Shown here: positions 26,420 to 34,880 of the stretch, piece after piece
Position numbering within the stretch: position 1 is the stretch's first letter
Layout: each line of letters begins with the position of its first letter
DNA from: Pseudoramibacter sp.
GTDB lineage: Bacteria > Bacillota > Clostridia > Eubacteriales > Eubacteriaceae
Reading direction: 5' to 3'
DNA length: 64,000 bases
NCBI RefSeq assembly: GCF_022484225.1
Contig: NZ_JAKVLT010000001.1
Span: 1,364,001 to 1,428,000 of the forward strand
Position numbers and translations under genes: made by a program
The notes under the pieces: model-generated
The model's input: the letters and a program-made list of their open reading frames with translations, nothing else
What the model was told of the DNA's origin: nothing
The model's database searches: none

Positions 26420-28816
26420 ATGGCCATTGAAGTACAAAATCCAATGAAAGCACCGGTTATTCCAATTACAGAAACCGTCATCTTTCCAGGTATAAAAAAC
26501 CGGATTTACGTCAATGAAACCATAGGCAATAATATAAAACACTACATGGGTGAGGAGAATACCCTGGCAGTCGGACTGACAACCAAGGGGAATATTCCTT
26601 ATGAAGAATTAAATGATTCATCTTTCTACCGCATCGGTGTTTTATTTCAGTTTAACCGCATTGAAGAAGCGAATAACGGCGGCTATGTGATTGAAATTTT
26701 TACGCTGCGCAGAGTGGAAGTTCTGGAAGTGACGGAAGGGGAAGATCATCAGCTGATCGCCACTTACGGTGAATATCCGGAATGGGAAGACATGACGGAA
26801 GCAGACGATGAAGAAATGACCGCCTATATCAAGAACTTGTGCAGCGAGTTCTCAGAAAACTTCAAAGGCGCGGATTATTTTATGAAAGTATTGGACCGCC
26901 AGCAGCATGTTAAACAGATTATGGGCTATCTGGTTCCGATGATGAGCATGTCGATTCCGGAAAAACAGGCGCTTTTGGAAATCAATTCGCAAAAACGGCG
27001 GGCCCTTAAGTTTATCGATTATCTGATCAAGGAAAAGGATTCCGTGCATCTGCAGCTGGAAATCAGCAAAAAATACGCGCGGGAAAAAGACAAAAATTAC
27101 CGCAACGCGATGCTGCGAGAACAGCTGCACAATATTGAAGCCGAATTAGGCGAAGATGACGGCGATGAATCTCAAAGCTACAGAGAACGGGTTGAAGCGT
27201 CGGATATGCCTGAAAACGTCAAAAAAGTGGCGCTTCGGGAAGTCAAAAAACTCGAAGCGGTGCCTCAGGGCTCTTCGGAAATGTCTATCATCATGAATTA
27301 TCTCGATTTGCTCCTCGATCTGCCGTGGACCTGCGAACCCCAGGAAATTGACATCAACGAGGCCAAAAAGGTGCTGGATGAAGATCACTACGGCCTTGAA
27401 AAAGTCAAAGAACGGATCATCGAACATCTTGCCGTGATGAAGATGAAAAACGACAATCAGGGCACCATTTTGCTCCTGGTCGGCCCTCCGGGAACAGGCA
27501 AGACCAGTTTAGGACGCTCCATCGCAAGAGCCTTAAACCGCAAATATGTGCGGGCCAGTCTTGGCGGGGTGCGGGACGAATCAGAAATCCGCGGCCACCG
27601 CAGAACTTATATCGGCGCACTGCCGGGGCGGATCATCAAGGGCATCCGCGATGCCAAGGCCATGAATCCAGTTTTCGTTTTGGATGAAATTGATAAACTG
27701 GGCATTTCAGCCCAGGGTGATCCTTCAGCGGCTCTGCTTGAAGTTCTCGACCCGGAACAGAACAATACGTTCTCTGATCATTATCTTGAAGTGCCCTACG
27801 ATTTGTCCAATGTCTTTTTCATCTGCACCGCAAACGATGCGTCCCGCATTCCGGGACCGCTGCTGGACCGTGCCGAAATCATTGAGCTGTCTTCGTACAC
27901 CAATACCGAAAAACAGCACATTGCTGAAGAACATCTGGTCCAGAAAGTCATCGAAGAAAACGGCTTGAAACCGGAACAGCTTTCGATTTCAAAGGACGCC
28001 ATCAGCTGCATTATTGAAGACTACACAGCAGAAGCCGGCGTTCGGGGATTGACCAAACAGCTGGCCAAAATCGCCAGAATGACAGCGGAAAAGATCGTCA
28101 CAGGCGAAGCGGAAAGTGTCCGGATTGAAGAAGCAGACGTGGAAAAATGGCTGGGGCATAAGAAGCGCTATCACGAAAAAGTGCGGGCTCACAATGCGCC
28201 GGGTGTGGTCACTGGCATGGCCTGGACCGCGGTCGGCGGAGAAATCCTGTTCACCGAAGCGACCTTTATGCCGGGATCAGGAAGACTTATCATGACAGGC
28301 CAGCTCGGCGATGTGATGAAAGAATCGGCAACCATTGCCATGAGCTTGATCCGTTCGCGTTTCAGTGAAGAAGCGACAGGTTTTGATTATTCAAAATTTG
28401 ACACCCATATCCATGTCCCAGAAGGCGCGACGCCGAAAGACGGGCCTAGTGCAGGGGTCACCATTACGACGGCGCTGGCCTCTTTGATTCTGGGCAAATC
28501 GGTGGACAGCCACTTGTCCATGACAGGGGAAATCACACTGTCAGGCAATGTGCTTCCTGTGGGCGGCATTAAAGAAAAGGTCATCGCAGCGCAGCGTGCG
28601 GGCGTAAAGAAAATCATTCTTCCAAAAGAAAATAAAGAAGATCTGGAAGATGTGCCCAAAGAAGTGACCGACGAACTGACTTTCGTATATGCCGAAACTA
28701 TCGACGATGTGCTCAAAGAAGCGTTGGGTGTGGAAATGCCGAAATACCAGATCCATACCAATATTCAGCTGGACCCACACAAGAAAGAAGAAACAGATTT
28801 ATCGGTCATATTATAA
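26420..28816 (+). CDS. lon: ATP-dependent protease Lon
   Basis: AAA+ serine protease degrading misfolded and regulatory proteins. The N-terminal LON substrate domain (residues ~10-200) is followed by a coiled region. The AAA+ module has Walker A GPPGTGKTSLGRS and Walker B FVLDEIDKLG, and the C-terminal protease domain has the Ser-Lys dyad in PKDGPSAGVTI and GGIKEKVIAA. The 798 residues are standard. AAGGAGG precedes the ATG. It probably shares the marR promoter, and a strong terminator ends the unit. Confidence 0.97.
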   Translation: MAIEVQNPMKAPVIPITETVIFPGIKNRIYVNETIGNNIKHYMGEENTLAVGLTTKGNIPYEELNDSSFYRIGVLFQFNRIEEANNGGYVIEIFTLRRVEVLEVTEGEDHQLIATYGEYPEWEDMTEADDEEMTAYIKNLCSEFSENFKGADYFMKVLDRQQHVKQIMGYLVPMMSMSIPEKQALLEINSQKRRALKFIDYLIKEKDSVHLQLEISKKYAREKDKNYRNAMLREQLHNIEAELGEDDGDESQSYRERVEASDMPENVKKVALREVKKLEAVPQGSSEMSIIMNYLDLLLDLPWTCEPQEIDINEAKKVLDEDHYGLEKVKERIIEHLAVMKMKNDNQGTILLLVGPPGTGKTSLGRSIARALNRKYVRASLGGVRDESEIRGHRRTYIGALPGRIIKGIRDAKAMNPVFVLDEIDKLGISAQGDPSAALLEVLDPEQNNTFSDHYLEVPYDLSNVFFICTANDASRIPGPLLDRAEIIELSSYTNTEKQHIAEEHLVQKVIEENGLKPEQLSISKDAISCIIEDYTAEAGVRGLTKQLAKIARMTAEKIVTGEAESVRIEEADVEKWLGHKKRYHEKVRAHNAPGVVTGMAWTAVGGEILFTEATFMPGSGRLIMTGQLGDVMKESATIAMSLIRSRFSEEATGFDYSKFDTHIHVPEGATPKDGPSAGVTITTALASLILGKSVDSHLSMTGEITLSGNVLPVGGIKEKVIAAQRAGVKKIILPKENKEDLEDVPKEVTDELTFVYAETIDDVLKEALGVEMPKYQIHTNIQLDPHKKEETDLSVIL

Positions 28817-28824
28817 TGAATTCA

Positions 28825-28854
28825 GCAGGGCCTGAAAATCAGGCCCTGTTTTTT
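28825..28854 (+). terminator. Intrinsic terminator after lon
   Basis: CAGGGCCTG and CAGGCCCTG pair around AAAAT, followed by TTTTTT. Confidence 0.92.
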
Positions 28855-28864
28855 GAAATAAGAC

Positions 28865-28893
28865 TTGCAATCGGCAGGGGCTTTTGCTAAAAT
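28865..28893 (+). promoter_or_regulatory. Promoter of the tRNA-Arg gene
   Basis: TTGCAA (28865-28870) and TAAAAT (28888-28893) are 17 bp apart; the mature tRNA begins 14 bp past the -10 box. Confidence 0.7.
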
Positions 28894-28907
28894 ATTATGG
28901 TAGTTTT

Positions 28908-28984
28908 GCGCTCGTAGCTCAGGTGGATAGAGCAATGGTCTCCGAAGCCATGTGTCGGCCGTTCGAATCGGCTCGAGCGCACCA
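28908..28984 (+). tRNA. tRNA-Arg (anticodon CCG)
   Basis: A 77-nt cloverleaf including an encoded CCA. Acceptor GCGCTCG pairs with CGAGCGC, the anticodon stem ATGGT/GCCAT holds the loop CTCCGAA with anticodon CCG, and the T-arm has GTTCGAATC. It reads codon CGG. The gene is single, with its own promoter and terminator. Confidence 0.96.
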
Positions 28985-28996
28985 TTTTAAATATTA

Positions 28997-29033
28997 AAAT
29001 CCCGGAACACATCAGTGCTCCGGGATTTTTTTA
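28997..29033. terminator. Bidirectional terminator between tRNA-Arg and the Sel1 gene
   Basis: AAATCCCGGA and TCCGGGATTT form a stem with an inner CAC/GTG pairing. The plus strand ends in TTTTTTT, and the minus strand has a weaker T-rich flank (TTTTAATATTT) after the hairpin. It can serve both convergent genes. Confidence 0.88.
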
Positions 29034-29723
29034 TTCTGGATATTGAACTTTCTGCTGATCACGCTGGCATTTTTGATCGAGCCTGCAGGAAATTTCTTTT
29101 AAGTCGCGGTAAATTGCAGGGAGCGGAAGATGGGCATAGGGATCTCCATGGGCTAACAGGGTATAGCATTTTTCCTTGGCCCGATCGAGATCTTCCATGG
29201 CTTTTAAAAGATCAGGTTCACATCCCAGGCCGTACAGCCGGCAGTGGCCGATTCTGGACAGAATATTGGGATATTCAGGACTGTCCGGCGTAATCAGATC
29301 TAAAGCCTTTTGATAGCACTGCAGCGCCTTTGCCTCGTCTTTATTGACGAAAAGCCCCTTTTGGTACATATCTCCGAGCTTGTAGAGGGCGCAGTGATTA
29401 TGCAAAGCGGCTGCTGACGAAAAACAAGTGAAGGCTTTTTGATAATCAACGGGAATATCGCGGCCGTAATAGTGACAATATCCGAGGTAAACTTTTCCCC
29501 AGACATTTCCGAGTTCTGCAGCCCGCGTAAACCACTCCCGGGCCTTTGTGTAGTCCTGGTCAAGGGTAAACCCTTCGTAATACAGTCTTCCGGCGAAAAA
29601 AGCGGCCTGGGCATCGCCGCTGTCCGCCGCTTTGAAAATGCCGTCTCTTAATTTTGCCTTTTCTTCTTCGTTCATCTGTGCTCGGTTGCAAGAGAGAAAT
29701 CGGGCCGCCAGAGCATCAGACAT
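29031..29723 (-). CDS. Sel1-like tetratricopeptide repeat protein
   Basis: A 230-residue protein of consecutive Sel1 repeats. Visible repeats include DAQAAFFAGRLYYEGF..DYTKAREWFTRAAE, NVWGKVYLGYCHYYGR..DYQKAFTCFSSAAA and CALYKLGDMYQKGLFVN..EAKALQCYQKAL. Sel1 proteins are scaffolds for protein-protein contacts; the partner is unknown. No signal peptide is seen, so it is probably cytoplasmic. The ATG at 29723 has GGAGAA upstream and lies 4 bp past the yjbQ stop; a longer upstream frame would read back through yjbQ and is rejected. The two genes form an operon. Confidence 0.82.
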   Translation of the reverse strand: MSDALAARFLSCNRAQMNEEEKAKLRDGIFKAADSGDAQAAFFAGRLYYEGFTLDQDYTKAREWFTRAAELGNVWGKVYLGYCHYYGRDIPVDYQKAFTCFSSAAALHNHCALYKLGDMYQKGLFVNKDEAKALQCYQKALDLITPDSPEYPNILSRIGHCRLYGLGCEPDLLKAMEDLDRAKEKCYTLLAHGDPYAHLPLPAIYRDLKEISCRLDQKCQRDQQKVQYPE

Positions 29724-29727
29724 GCGT

Positions 29728-30144
29728 TTATTCTCCGATGATTTTGATGAGGGCGTGTTTGTCCCGCTTGCCGTCGAATTCAAAATAGAAAATCTGTTCC
29801 CAGGTTCCAAAGTCCAGTTTGCCGTTCGTCACGGCGACAACGACTTCCCGGCCCATGATGGTGCGTTTTAAATGGGCATCACCATTGTCTTCAAAGCCAT
29901 TGTGATGATATTGACTGTAAGGTTTTTCAGGCGCCAAGCGTTCGAGCCAGTTTTCGAAATCCAGGTGCAGTCCCGGTTCGTCGTCATTGATAAAGACGCT
30001 GGAGGTGATGTTCATCGCATTGACGAGCACCAGCCCTTCCTGGATGTCGCTTTCCGCGAGGGCTTTTTCAACATCCGGCGTGATGTTCATAAGGCCGCGG
30101 CGGGTTTTAAAGTGAAAATGCAGTTCTTTGCGGTAGGATTTCAT
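29728..30144 (-). CDS. yjbQ: YjbQ family protein (UPF0047, secondary thiamine-phosphate synthase)
   Basis: A 138-residue member of the UPF0047 family. The conserved stretch [27 protein letters not shown], with [12 protein letters not shown] before it, is characteristic. Family members show weak thiamine-phosphate synthase activity in vitro, though the physiological role is not settled. The neighbouring thiSGE operon 3.7 kb away may be relevant or coincidental. GAGGAAAA precedes the ATG, and Sel1 follows 4 bp after the stop. Confidence 0.9.
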   Translation of the reverse strand: MKSYRKELHFHFKTRRGLMNITPDVEKALAESDIQEGLVLVNAMNITSSVFINDDEPGLHLDFENWLERLAPEKPYSQYHHNGFEDNGDAHLKRTIMGREVVVAVTNGKLDFGTWEQIFYFEFDGKRDKHALIKIIGE

Positions 30145-30218
30145 GATTTTTCCTCGTTTCTGTCTTTATTTTGTGTATTATTATAACATAAAGAAAATAT
30201 TGAAAGGAAAAACGAAAA

Positions 30219-30833
30219 ATGAATCAAGAGCAGGAAACGAAGCGGATGCTGTCTGGCAAATTGTTTTCGCCCTTTGGTGTCGGAACCGAAGATTGGAACC
30301 GGGTTCATGCGGCTCAGAAAGCCTTTAACGAATCAGAATTCTGGCAGGATACCCAGGCATTCGAAGCCCTGAAAAAATGTTTTGGAAAAGCCCCGGAAGA
30401 GATGAAATTAACGCCGCCCGTTTATTTTGATCGGGGCGTTCAGATCTTTTTCGGACGGCGTTTTTATGCGAATACGGATTTGACAATTTTAGACGAAAAT
30501 GATGTGTGCTTTGGGGACGATGTGATGGTTGGCCCCCATGTGAGCATTTATTCGGTCTCCCATCCCATTGACCCTGAGATCCGAAAAACAGGTCTAGAAA
30601 TTTCAAAGCCTGTCACGATCGGGAATGGCGTCTGGATTTGCGGAAATGTAGTGATTAATCCTGGCGTAGAAATCGGAGATCATACCATTATCGGTTCAGG
30701 ATCAGTTGTGACCCATGACATTCCCGAAAACGTCATCGCGGCGGGCAATCCCTGCCAGGTGATCCGGGAAATTGGCGAAACAGACCGCGCGTATTGGAAG
30801 AAGCAGTATGAGCTTTACCGCCAGGCGCATTAA
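30219..30833 (+). CDS. Maltose/galactoside O-acetyltransferase family protein
   Basis: Left-handed beta-helix acetyltransferase of 204 residues that moves acetyl from acetyl-CoA to sugars. An N-terminal Mac domain (KRMLSGKLFSPFG) is followed by hexapeptide repeats. Motifs GRRFYANTDLTILDEN, VMVGPHVSIYSVSHP (catalytic His region), IGNGVWICGNVVINPGV and GAGS-like GSGSVVTHDIPENVIAAGNP are standard for Maa/LacA. GAAAGGAAAA precedes the ATG. The last 4 bp overlap the convergent gene. Confidence 0.9.
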   Translation: MNQEQETKRMLSGKLFSPFGVGTEDWNRVHAAQKAFNESEFWQDTQAFEALKKCFGKAPEEMKLTPPVYFDRGVQIFFGRRFYANTDLTILDENDVCFGDDVMVGPHVSIYSVSHPIDPEIRKTGLEISKPVTIGNGVWICGNVVINPGVEIGDHTIIGSGSVVTHDIPENVIAAGNPCQVIREIGETDRAYWKKQYELYRQAH

Positions 30834-31348
30834 TGAGCTGGCTTGGCGCTTTGGGGAAAGAGATGTTCGAAAACAAGGTGGGTCAAAGGCGATGCTCCGA
30901 ACATGTTCCAGAAGAAAGCCATCGGCAGGTTTTTGATTAAAGTGCCGATCCAGATCGCAGGCAGATTGATCACATTTTGATGGGCCAATATAATATTAAA
31001 TAAAATCGAAGCGATAAGGCTCATGGTCGGGCACATGATGGCGACCGTGCCGGCCTGGCGCATCACTCTGCAAAAATAGGGATTGTCTTTTTGAGGATCG
31101 GTGTGGCGCTTTGCAAAAGCGGCGCCAATGCGGTTACCCCAAAGACTCGACGTGATGAAGACAAAGGCCCCCATATAAGACGCTTCGATTGCGGCACCGA
31201 GAAAAACCCCGTTGGTCATGGTGCTGAAGCCGCCGACATTTAAATTGAATCCTCTCTTAATTGCGACGTTGTAAACTTCCATGCCGTAAGCCATGAAATA
31301 GGACATGAGCAGTCCGAAAACGATGCCTTGTTTTTTTGTTCTTGGCAT
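30830..31348 (-). CDS. Small integral membrane protein, DUF2798-like
   Basis: A 172-residue protein with about four hydrophobic segments. The N-terminal segment VFGLLMSYFMAYGMEVYN and a second copy-like stretch MCPTMSLIASILFNIIL resemble DUF2798 membrane proteins, which carry two related hairpins. The function is unknown. The start codon follows the MATE stop directly (TAAATG), with GGAG inside the end of the MATE gene, so both are translated from one mRNA under the same leader. Assignment to DUF2798 is by recall of the motif and should be verified. Confidence 0.6.
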   Translation of the reverse strand: MPRTKKQGIVFGLLMSYFMAYGMEVYNVAIKRGFNLNVGGFSTMTNGVFLGAAIEASYMGAFVFITSSLWGNRIGAAFAKRHTDPQKDNPYFCRVMRQAGTVAIMCPTMSLIASILFNIILAHQNVINLPAIWIGTLIKNLPMAFFWNMFGASPLTHLVFEHLFPQSAKPAH

Positions 31349-32761
31349 TTAATCAACTCCTTTGTAATTTATGATTTTATGATCAATCGGTTTAATGCGG
31401 TGGGAAACTGCCCATTTTAAAAGCAGCAGGGCGACCACAGCGGCGATGCCTTCCGCCGCGAAAAATGCCCAGAAAACCGAAATGTCAGGAAGGGGAAGCC
31501 GGCTGAGCCACCACGTGAGGGGCAGGGGAATGACGAGCAGGCGCAGCAGCGAAACGATGAGGGAAGCATTGCCGCATTCGATCCCTTGAAAGATGCCCTG
31601 CAGTGCGATGTTGATGCCGGCAAAAACAAAACTGAAACTGATGATGCGCGCCGCACTGACACAAAGGCTTTCCGTCAGTTTAGTCAAACCGAAAACCTGG
31701 GCCAGGGGATGGGCAAAAAGCTGAAGGATCACCAGGCCGATGACCATGACGGCGGTGGTGTCAATGAGCCCGAAGCGGATGCACTGCATGACGCGTTTTT
31801 TCTTCCGGGCGCCGTAATTATAAGCGGTTAAAGGCGTAATGGCGTCCCGCAGACCAAATCCGGCGAAAAAGACAAATTGCTGAATTTTGTAAAAGATACC
31901 GTAGGCGGTCACCATTTGCTGGGAAATGGCACCGAAAATGATATTGAGCCCATAGGTCATAAAACTCATCAAGGCCTGCATGACGATGGCGGAAAAGCCA
32001 ATTTGATAAATGCCTTTTACGGTTTGAAGCCGGGGTTTTAAAAAGACCGCGTGCATTATTATTTCTTTGTTGCGTTTGATTTGGAAGATAAAAGCCAAAA
32101 CAAAAGACAGGATCTGCCCGATGACAGTGGCGTAGGCGGCGCCGGCAATGCCGAAAGCCGGGCAGCCCAGAAGCCCGTAAATCATAATCGGGTCCAGCAC
32201 AATATTGGTCAGGGCCCCGGAGATTTGAGCTGTCGTGGACAAAACACTTTTTCCAGTCGATTGAAGCAGTTTTTCAAAAATGCCGTACAAGACGTTGCCA
32301 AAACAGAATACTGTACAGATTTTTAAGTACTTTGTCCCCATGTTCAGAATCACAGGATTTGACGTTTGGGTTTTAAGATAAAATTTTGAACCGAAGATGC
32401 CGAAAATCATGAAAGCAGCGGTGATCACAAGACCGAGGAAAATGCCGTTTTCCGCTGTGCGTGCGACCCCCTCTGCATCTTTCTGTCCTAGTTTCCGGGA
32501 CAGCATGGCACCGACGCCGACACCGGTGCCGATGCTGAAAGCGACCATGAGCATCTGAATCGGAAAGGCCAAGGTCAGGGCGTTTACCGCCAATTCGCCG
32601 ACATGCAAAATGCCGCCGCTGTCCGGCATTCTGGCGACAAACATGCTGTCGACGATGTTGTACATCGCCTGCAAGACCATTGAAACGATAATCGGGAGTC
32701 CCATTTTAAGCAATAAGGCATCAATCCGATCCGTCCCCATTTTGTTTTCTTTTTCGTTCAT
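31349..32761 (-). CDS. MATE family efflux transporter
   Basis: Na+- or H+-coupled multidrug exporter of 470 residues with twelve membrane segments. The N-terminal LLLKMGLPIIVSMVLQAMYNIVDSMFVAR is typical of the MepA/NorM-like clostridial group; the second half repeats the fold from about residue 235. The ATG at 32761 is preceded by AAGGAGAAC; an upstream extension would run through the leader terminator and is rejected. Expression is probably controlled by the structured leader at 32787-32840, a candidate guanidine-IV riboswitch, which would make guanidine or a related cation its substrate. Confidence 0.93.
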   Translation of the reverse strand: MNEKENKMGTDRIDALLLKMGLPIIVSMVLQAMYNIVDSMFVARMPDSGGILHVGELAVNALTLAFPIQMLMVAFSIGTGVGVGAMLSRKLGQKDAEGVARTAENGIFLGLVITAAFMIFGIFGSKFYLKTQTSNPVILNMGTKYLKICTVFCFGNVLYGIFEKLLQSTGKSVLSTTAQISGALTNIVLDPIMIYGLLGCPAFGIAGAAYATVIGQILSFVLAFIFQIKRNKEIIMHAVFLKPRLQTVKGIYQIGFSAIVMQALMSFMTYGLNIIFGAISQQMVTAYGIFYKIQQFVFFAGFGLRDAITPLTAYNYGARKKKRVMQCIRFGLIDTTAVMVIGLVILQLFAHPLAQVFGLTKLTESLCVSAARIISFSFVFAGINIALQGIFQGIECGNASLIVSLLRLLVIPLPLTWWLSRLPLPDISVFWAFFAAEGIAAVVALLLLKWAVSHRIKPIDHKIINYKGVD

Positions 32762-32786
32762 GACAGTTCTCCTTCTTTTGAAAAAT

Positions 32787-32840
32787 AAAAAAACAGACAA
32801 CATGGAGTTGTCTGCCAACGGAGCTGCGCCTACCAGCGAA
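32787..32840 (-). ncRNA. Candidate guanidine-IV (mepA motif) riboswitch with terminator, MATE leader
   Basis: On the minus strand the leader folds as hairpin P1 GCTG(gtaggcg)CAGC (32823-32837), hairpin P2 GTTG(gcaga)CAAC (32807-32819) and a terminator CAGACAAC/GTTGTCTG (32794-32814) with a T-run. P2 and the terminator compete for the same CAAC strand. The mepA motif is known in Clostridia upstream of MATE genes and switches transcription on with guanidine. Location, compact two-hairpin form and overlap with a terminator all agree; the consensus match is from memory. Confidence 0.62.
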
Positions 32841-32863
32841 TATGATTTTTTAATAACAGTATT

Positions 32864-32892
32864 ATTTTAGCGAAAAAGGGAATAATGTGCAA
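32864..32892 (-). promoter_or_regulatory. Promoter of the MATE operon
   Basis: On the minus strand TTGCAC (32887-32892) and TAAAAT (32864-32869) are 17 bp apart, placing the start near 32857 and giving a 95-nt leader that contains the whole riboswitch candidate. Confidence 0.7.
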
Positions 32893-32903
32893 ATGGTTTT
32901 TCT

Positions 32904-32933
32904 TTGAAATTTGCTGAAGGGCGGTTGTATAAT
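32904..32933 (+). promoter_or_regulatory. Promoter of the unknown membrane protein gene
   Basis: TTGAAA (32904-32909) and TATAAT (32928-32933) are 18 bp apart. It is back to back with the MATE promoter, with only 11 bp between the two -35 boxes. Confidence 0.6.
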
Positions 32934-32991
32934 CAAGAACAAACACTATAATAAGACATAAATAAAAAATACATGGATAGAGGAAAGGCTT

Positions 32992-33693
32992 ATGCAGGAA
33001 GAAGTAAAAGATCAGAAAAAAGAAAAACAATCCATGCCCAAAGGGGTTTTGATCGGCGAAAGTATTTTTGACATCTGCTATCTCATTTTTGATTTTGCAG
33101 CGTCGGTCATTTTCTTCAGTCATGGAAAAGATCCTGTCTTTTTCTGGTATGGATGGCTCACGCTGATTTTGGGTGCTGGGGATGCGTTTCATTTGGTTCC
33201 CCGGGTGATTCATCACCTTTTTGGAAACCGGGGCCGCGTCCGGTGGATGATGCAGCTCGGCATTTTAGTCTCGTCCCTTTCGATGACGGTCTTTTATCTC
33301 ATCCTGGTGCGCATCTGGTTTTTATTGTTCGATCCGACACAGATTTCACCGTCTATTATTTTATTTATCGTGATGTTTGCTTTTATGCGCCTGGCTTTGT
33401 GCGTTTTCCCGCAAAACAAATGGTTTTCAGGAGGAAATCTTAAATGGTCTTTTGCGCGGAATATTCCGTTTTTGTTTTTGGGCGCTCTGGTGGCCTTATT
33501 ATTTGTGATCTCCGGAAATACCGGCGATTACGGCTTGTGGAAGATGGCAGTTGCGATTGCGGTCAGTTTTCTGTGCTATTTTCCGGTGGTGATCTGGGCC
33601 AAGCAAAAACCGATGGTCGGCGTCCTGATGATCCCCAAAACCCTGGCCTATGTCTGGATGATCGCGATGGGCCTCTCGCTGTTGGCCATTTAA
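32992..33693 (+). CDS. Unknown integral membrane protein
   Basis: A 233-residue protein I do not recognise. A charged N-terminal tail (QEEVKDQKKEKQ) is followed by about seven hydrophobic segments. The motif ILGAGDAFHLVPRVIHHL contains Asp and two His residues at a membrane boundary, which is suggestive of a metal site or proton relay but not diagnostic. AGAGGAAAGG precedes the ATG. It is divergently transcribed from the MATE operon and ends just before the thi promoter. Similar hypothetical proteins are, as far as I recall, confined to Clostridia. Confidence 0.75.
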   Translation: MQEEVKDQKKEKQSMPKGVLIGESIFDICYLIFDFAASVIFFSHGKDPVFFWYGWLTLILGAGDAFHLVPRVIHHLFGNRGRVRWMMQLGILVSSLSMTVFYLILVRIWFLLFDPTQISPSIILFIVMFAFMRLALCVFPQNKWFSGGNLKWSFARNIPFLFLGALVALLFVISGNTGDYGLWKMAVAIAVSFLCYFPVVIWAKQKPMVGVLMIPKTLAYVWMIAMGLSLLAI

Positions 33694-33699
33694 TCTGTT

Positions 33700-33728
33700 T
33701 TGACCAAATCGCAGAGATTTGATATAAT
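33700..33728 (+). promoter_or_regulatory. Promoter of the thi operon
   Basis: TTGACC (33700-33705) and TATAAT (33723-33728) are 17 bp apart, and the TPP riboswitch begins about 17 bp further on. Confidence 0.8.
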
Positions 33729-33744
33729 ACAATCAATTAATAAT

Positions 33745-33830
33745 TTCAGGGAGCTGTAAAAGGCTGAGAGGAAACGCGTGTTTCGACCTGTGAACCTGAT
33801 TTGGATAATGCCAACGTAGGGAAGAAAGTA
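33745..33830 (+). ncRNA. TPP riboswitch
   Basis: The THI-box core is clear: CAGGGAGCTG, then GGCTGAGAGG (pyrimidine sensor side), ACCTGTGAACCTGAT and GGATAATGCCAACGTAGGGAA (the diphosphate-binding arm). It controls the thiSGE genes through the terminator at 33838-33869. Confidence 0.96.
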
Positions 33831-33837
33831 TGCAATC

Positions 33838-33869
33838 AACAGGCAGTCCAAAGGATGCCTGTTTTTTTA
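33838..33869 (+). terminator. Riboswitch-controlled terminator before thiS
   Basis: AACAGGCA and TGCCTGTT pair around GTCCAAAGGA and are followed by TTTTTT. It directly follows the TPP aptamer and ends the transcript when TPP is bound. Confidence 0.88.
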
Positions 33870-33888
33870 TTGAAAAGGAGATGAGGAT

Positions 33889-34086
33889 TTGGTTCAGATT
33901 AATGGTGAAAATATTGCGGTATCGGGTCAAACGATCGGGGATTATTTGAAGCAGCAGGAGATTCATCCACAGCGTGTTGCCGTTGAATACAATGGCGCAA
34001 TCCTTGATAAGCAAGCCTATGACCAGACGGTTCTAAACGACGGCGATGTGGTTGAAATCGTCAGTTTTGTCGGCGGCGGCTGTTAG
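33889..34086 (+). CDS. thiS: Sulfur carrier protein ThiS
   Basis: Ubiquitin-like carrier that brings sulfur as a C-terminal thiocarboxylate to thiazole synthase. The 65 residues show the ThiS pattern [11 protein letters not shown]...[16 protein letters not shown]. Translation begins at TTG, eight bases after AAGGAG. Unlike the usual ThiS, which ends in Gly-Gly, the protein ends GGGC with one extra cysteine, so the carboxyl-terminal Gly would not be free without trimming. No thiF adenylase is present in the window. Confidence 0.92.
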   Translation: MVQINGENIAVSGQTIGDYLKQQEIHPQRVAVEYNGAILDKQAYDQTVLNDGDVVEIVSFVGGGC

Positions 34087-34115
34087 GATTAAGGTTGAGA
34101 AAAAGGAGAAAGAAA

Positions 34116-34880
34116 ATGAAAGATGATCAATTGGTTATTGGGGGACATGCATTTGATTCACGGTTTATTTTAGGCTCAGGCAAATATTCTTTTGAACTCA
34201 TCGATGCAGCGGTTAAAAATGCCGGTGCTCAGATTGTAACCTGTGCCATTCGCCGGACAAAACCGGGCGAAGAAAACATCATGGATTATATTCCGAAAGA
34301 CGTAACCCTTCTGCCTAATACGTCCGGCTCCAGAACAGCGGAAGACGCTATCCGCATCGCGCATATGGCCAGAGAATTGGGCTGCGGCGATTTTGTCAAG
34401 CTGGAAGTGATTCCAGATCAAAAGTATTTGCTGCCAGACAATGGGGAAACCATCAAGGCGACCCGGATACTGGCCAAGGAAGGCTTCATTGTCATGCCGT
34501 ACATGTTTCCAGATTTGAATGCAGCGAAAGCCCTGGAAGATGCCGGTGCGGCGGCCATTATGCCTTTGGGGGCACCTATCGGTTCCAATCAGGGTCTGGC
34601 GAGCAAGGCGTTCATTCAGATTTTAATTAATGAAATGTCCCTGCCGATCATCGTGGATGCGGGCATCGGCAGACCGTCCCAGGCCTGTGAAGCGATGGAA
34701 ATGGGCGCCGACGCGATCATGGCCAACACGGCGCTGGCCACAGCCGGCGATATCCCTCTTATGGCCTCTGCTTTTAAATCTGCGATTGAAGCCGGGCGCA
34801 AAGCTTATCATTCGGGTTTAGGCCGGGTGCTCATCAAAGGCGAAGCATCTGATCCGACTACAGGCACCCTGCATGGATGA
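34116..34880 (+). CDS. thiG: Thiazole synthase
   Basis: Makes the thiazole ring phosphate from deoxyxylulose 5-phosphate, dehydroglycine and ThiS thiocarboxylate. The 254-residue TIM barrel carries [10 protein letters not shown] at the N-terminus, [23 protein letters not shown] with the Schiff-base lysine region, [14 protein letters not shown] and [20 protein letters not shown]. The ATG at 34116 follows AAGGAG; an in-frame ATG 21 bases upstream precedes that site. The end overlaps thiE by 8 bp. The dehydroglycine-making gene (thiH or thiO) is not in this operon. Confidence 0.96.
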   Translation: MKDDQLVIGGHAFDSRFILGSGKYSFELIDAAVKNAGAQIVTCAIRRTKPGEENIMDYIPKDVTLLPNTSGSRTAEDAIRIAHMARELGCGDFVKLEVIPDQKYLLPDNGETIKATRILAKEGFIVMPYMFPDLNAAKALEDAGAAAIMPLGAPIGSNQGLASKAFIQILINEMSLPIIVDAGIGRPSQACEAMEMGADAIMANTALATAGDIPLMASAFKSAIEAGRKAYHSGLGRVLIKGEASDPTTGTLHG

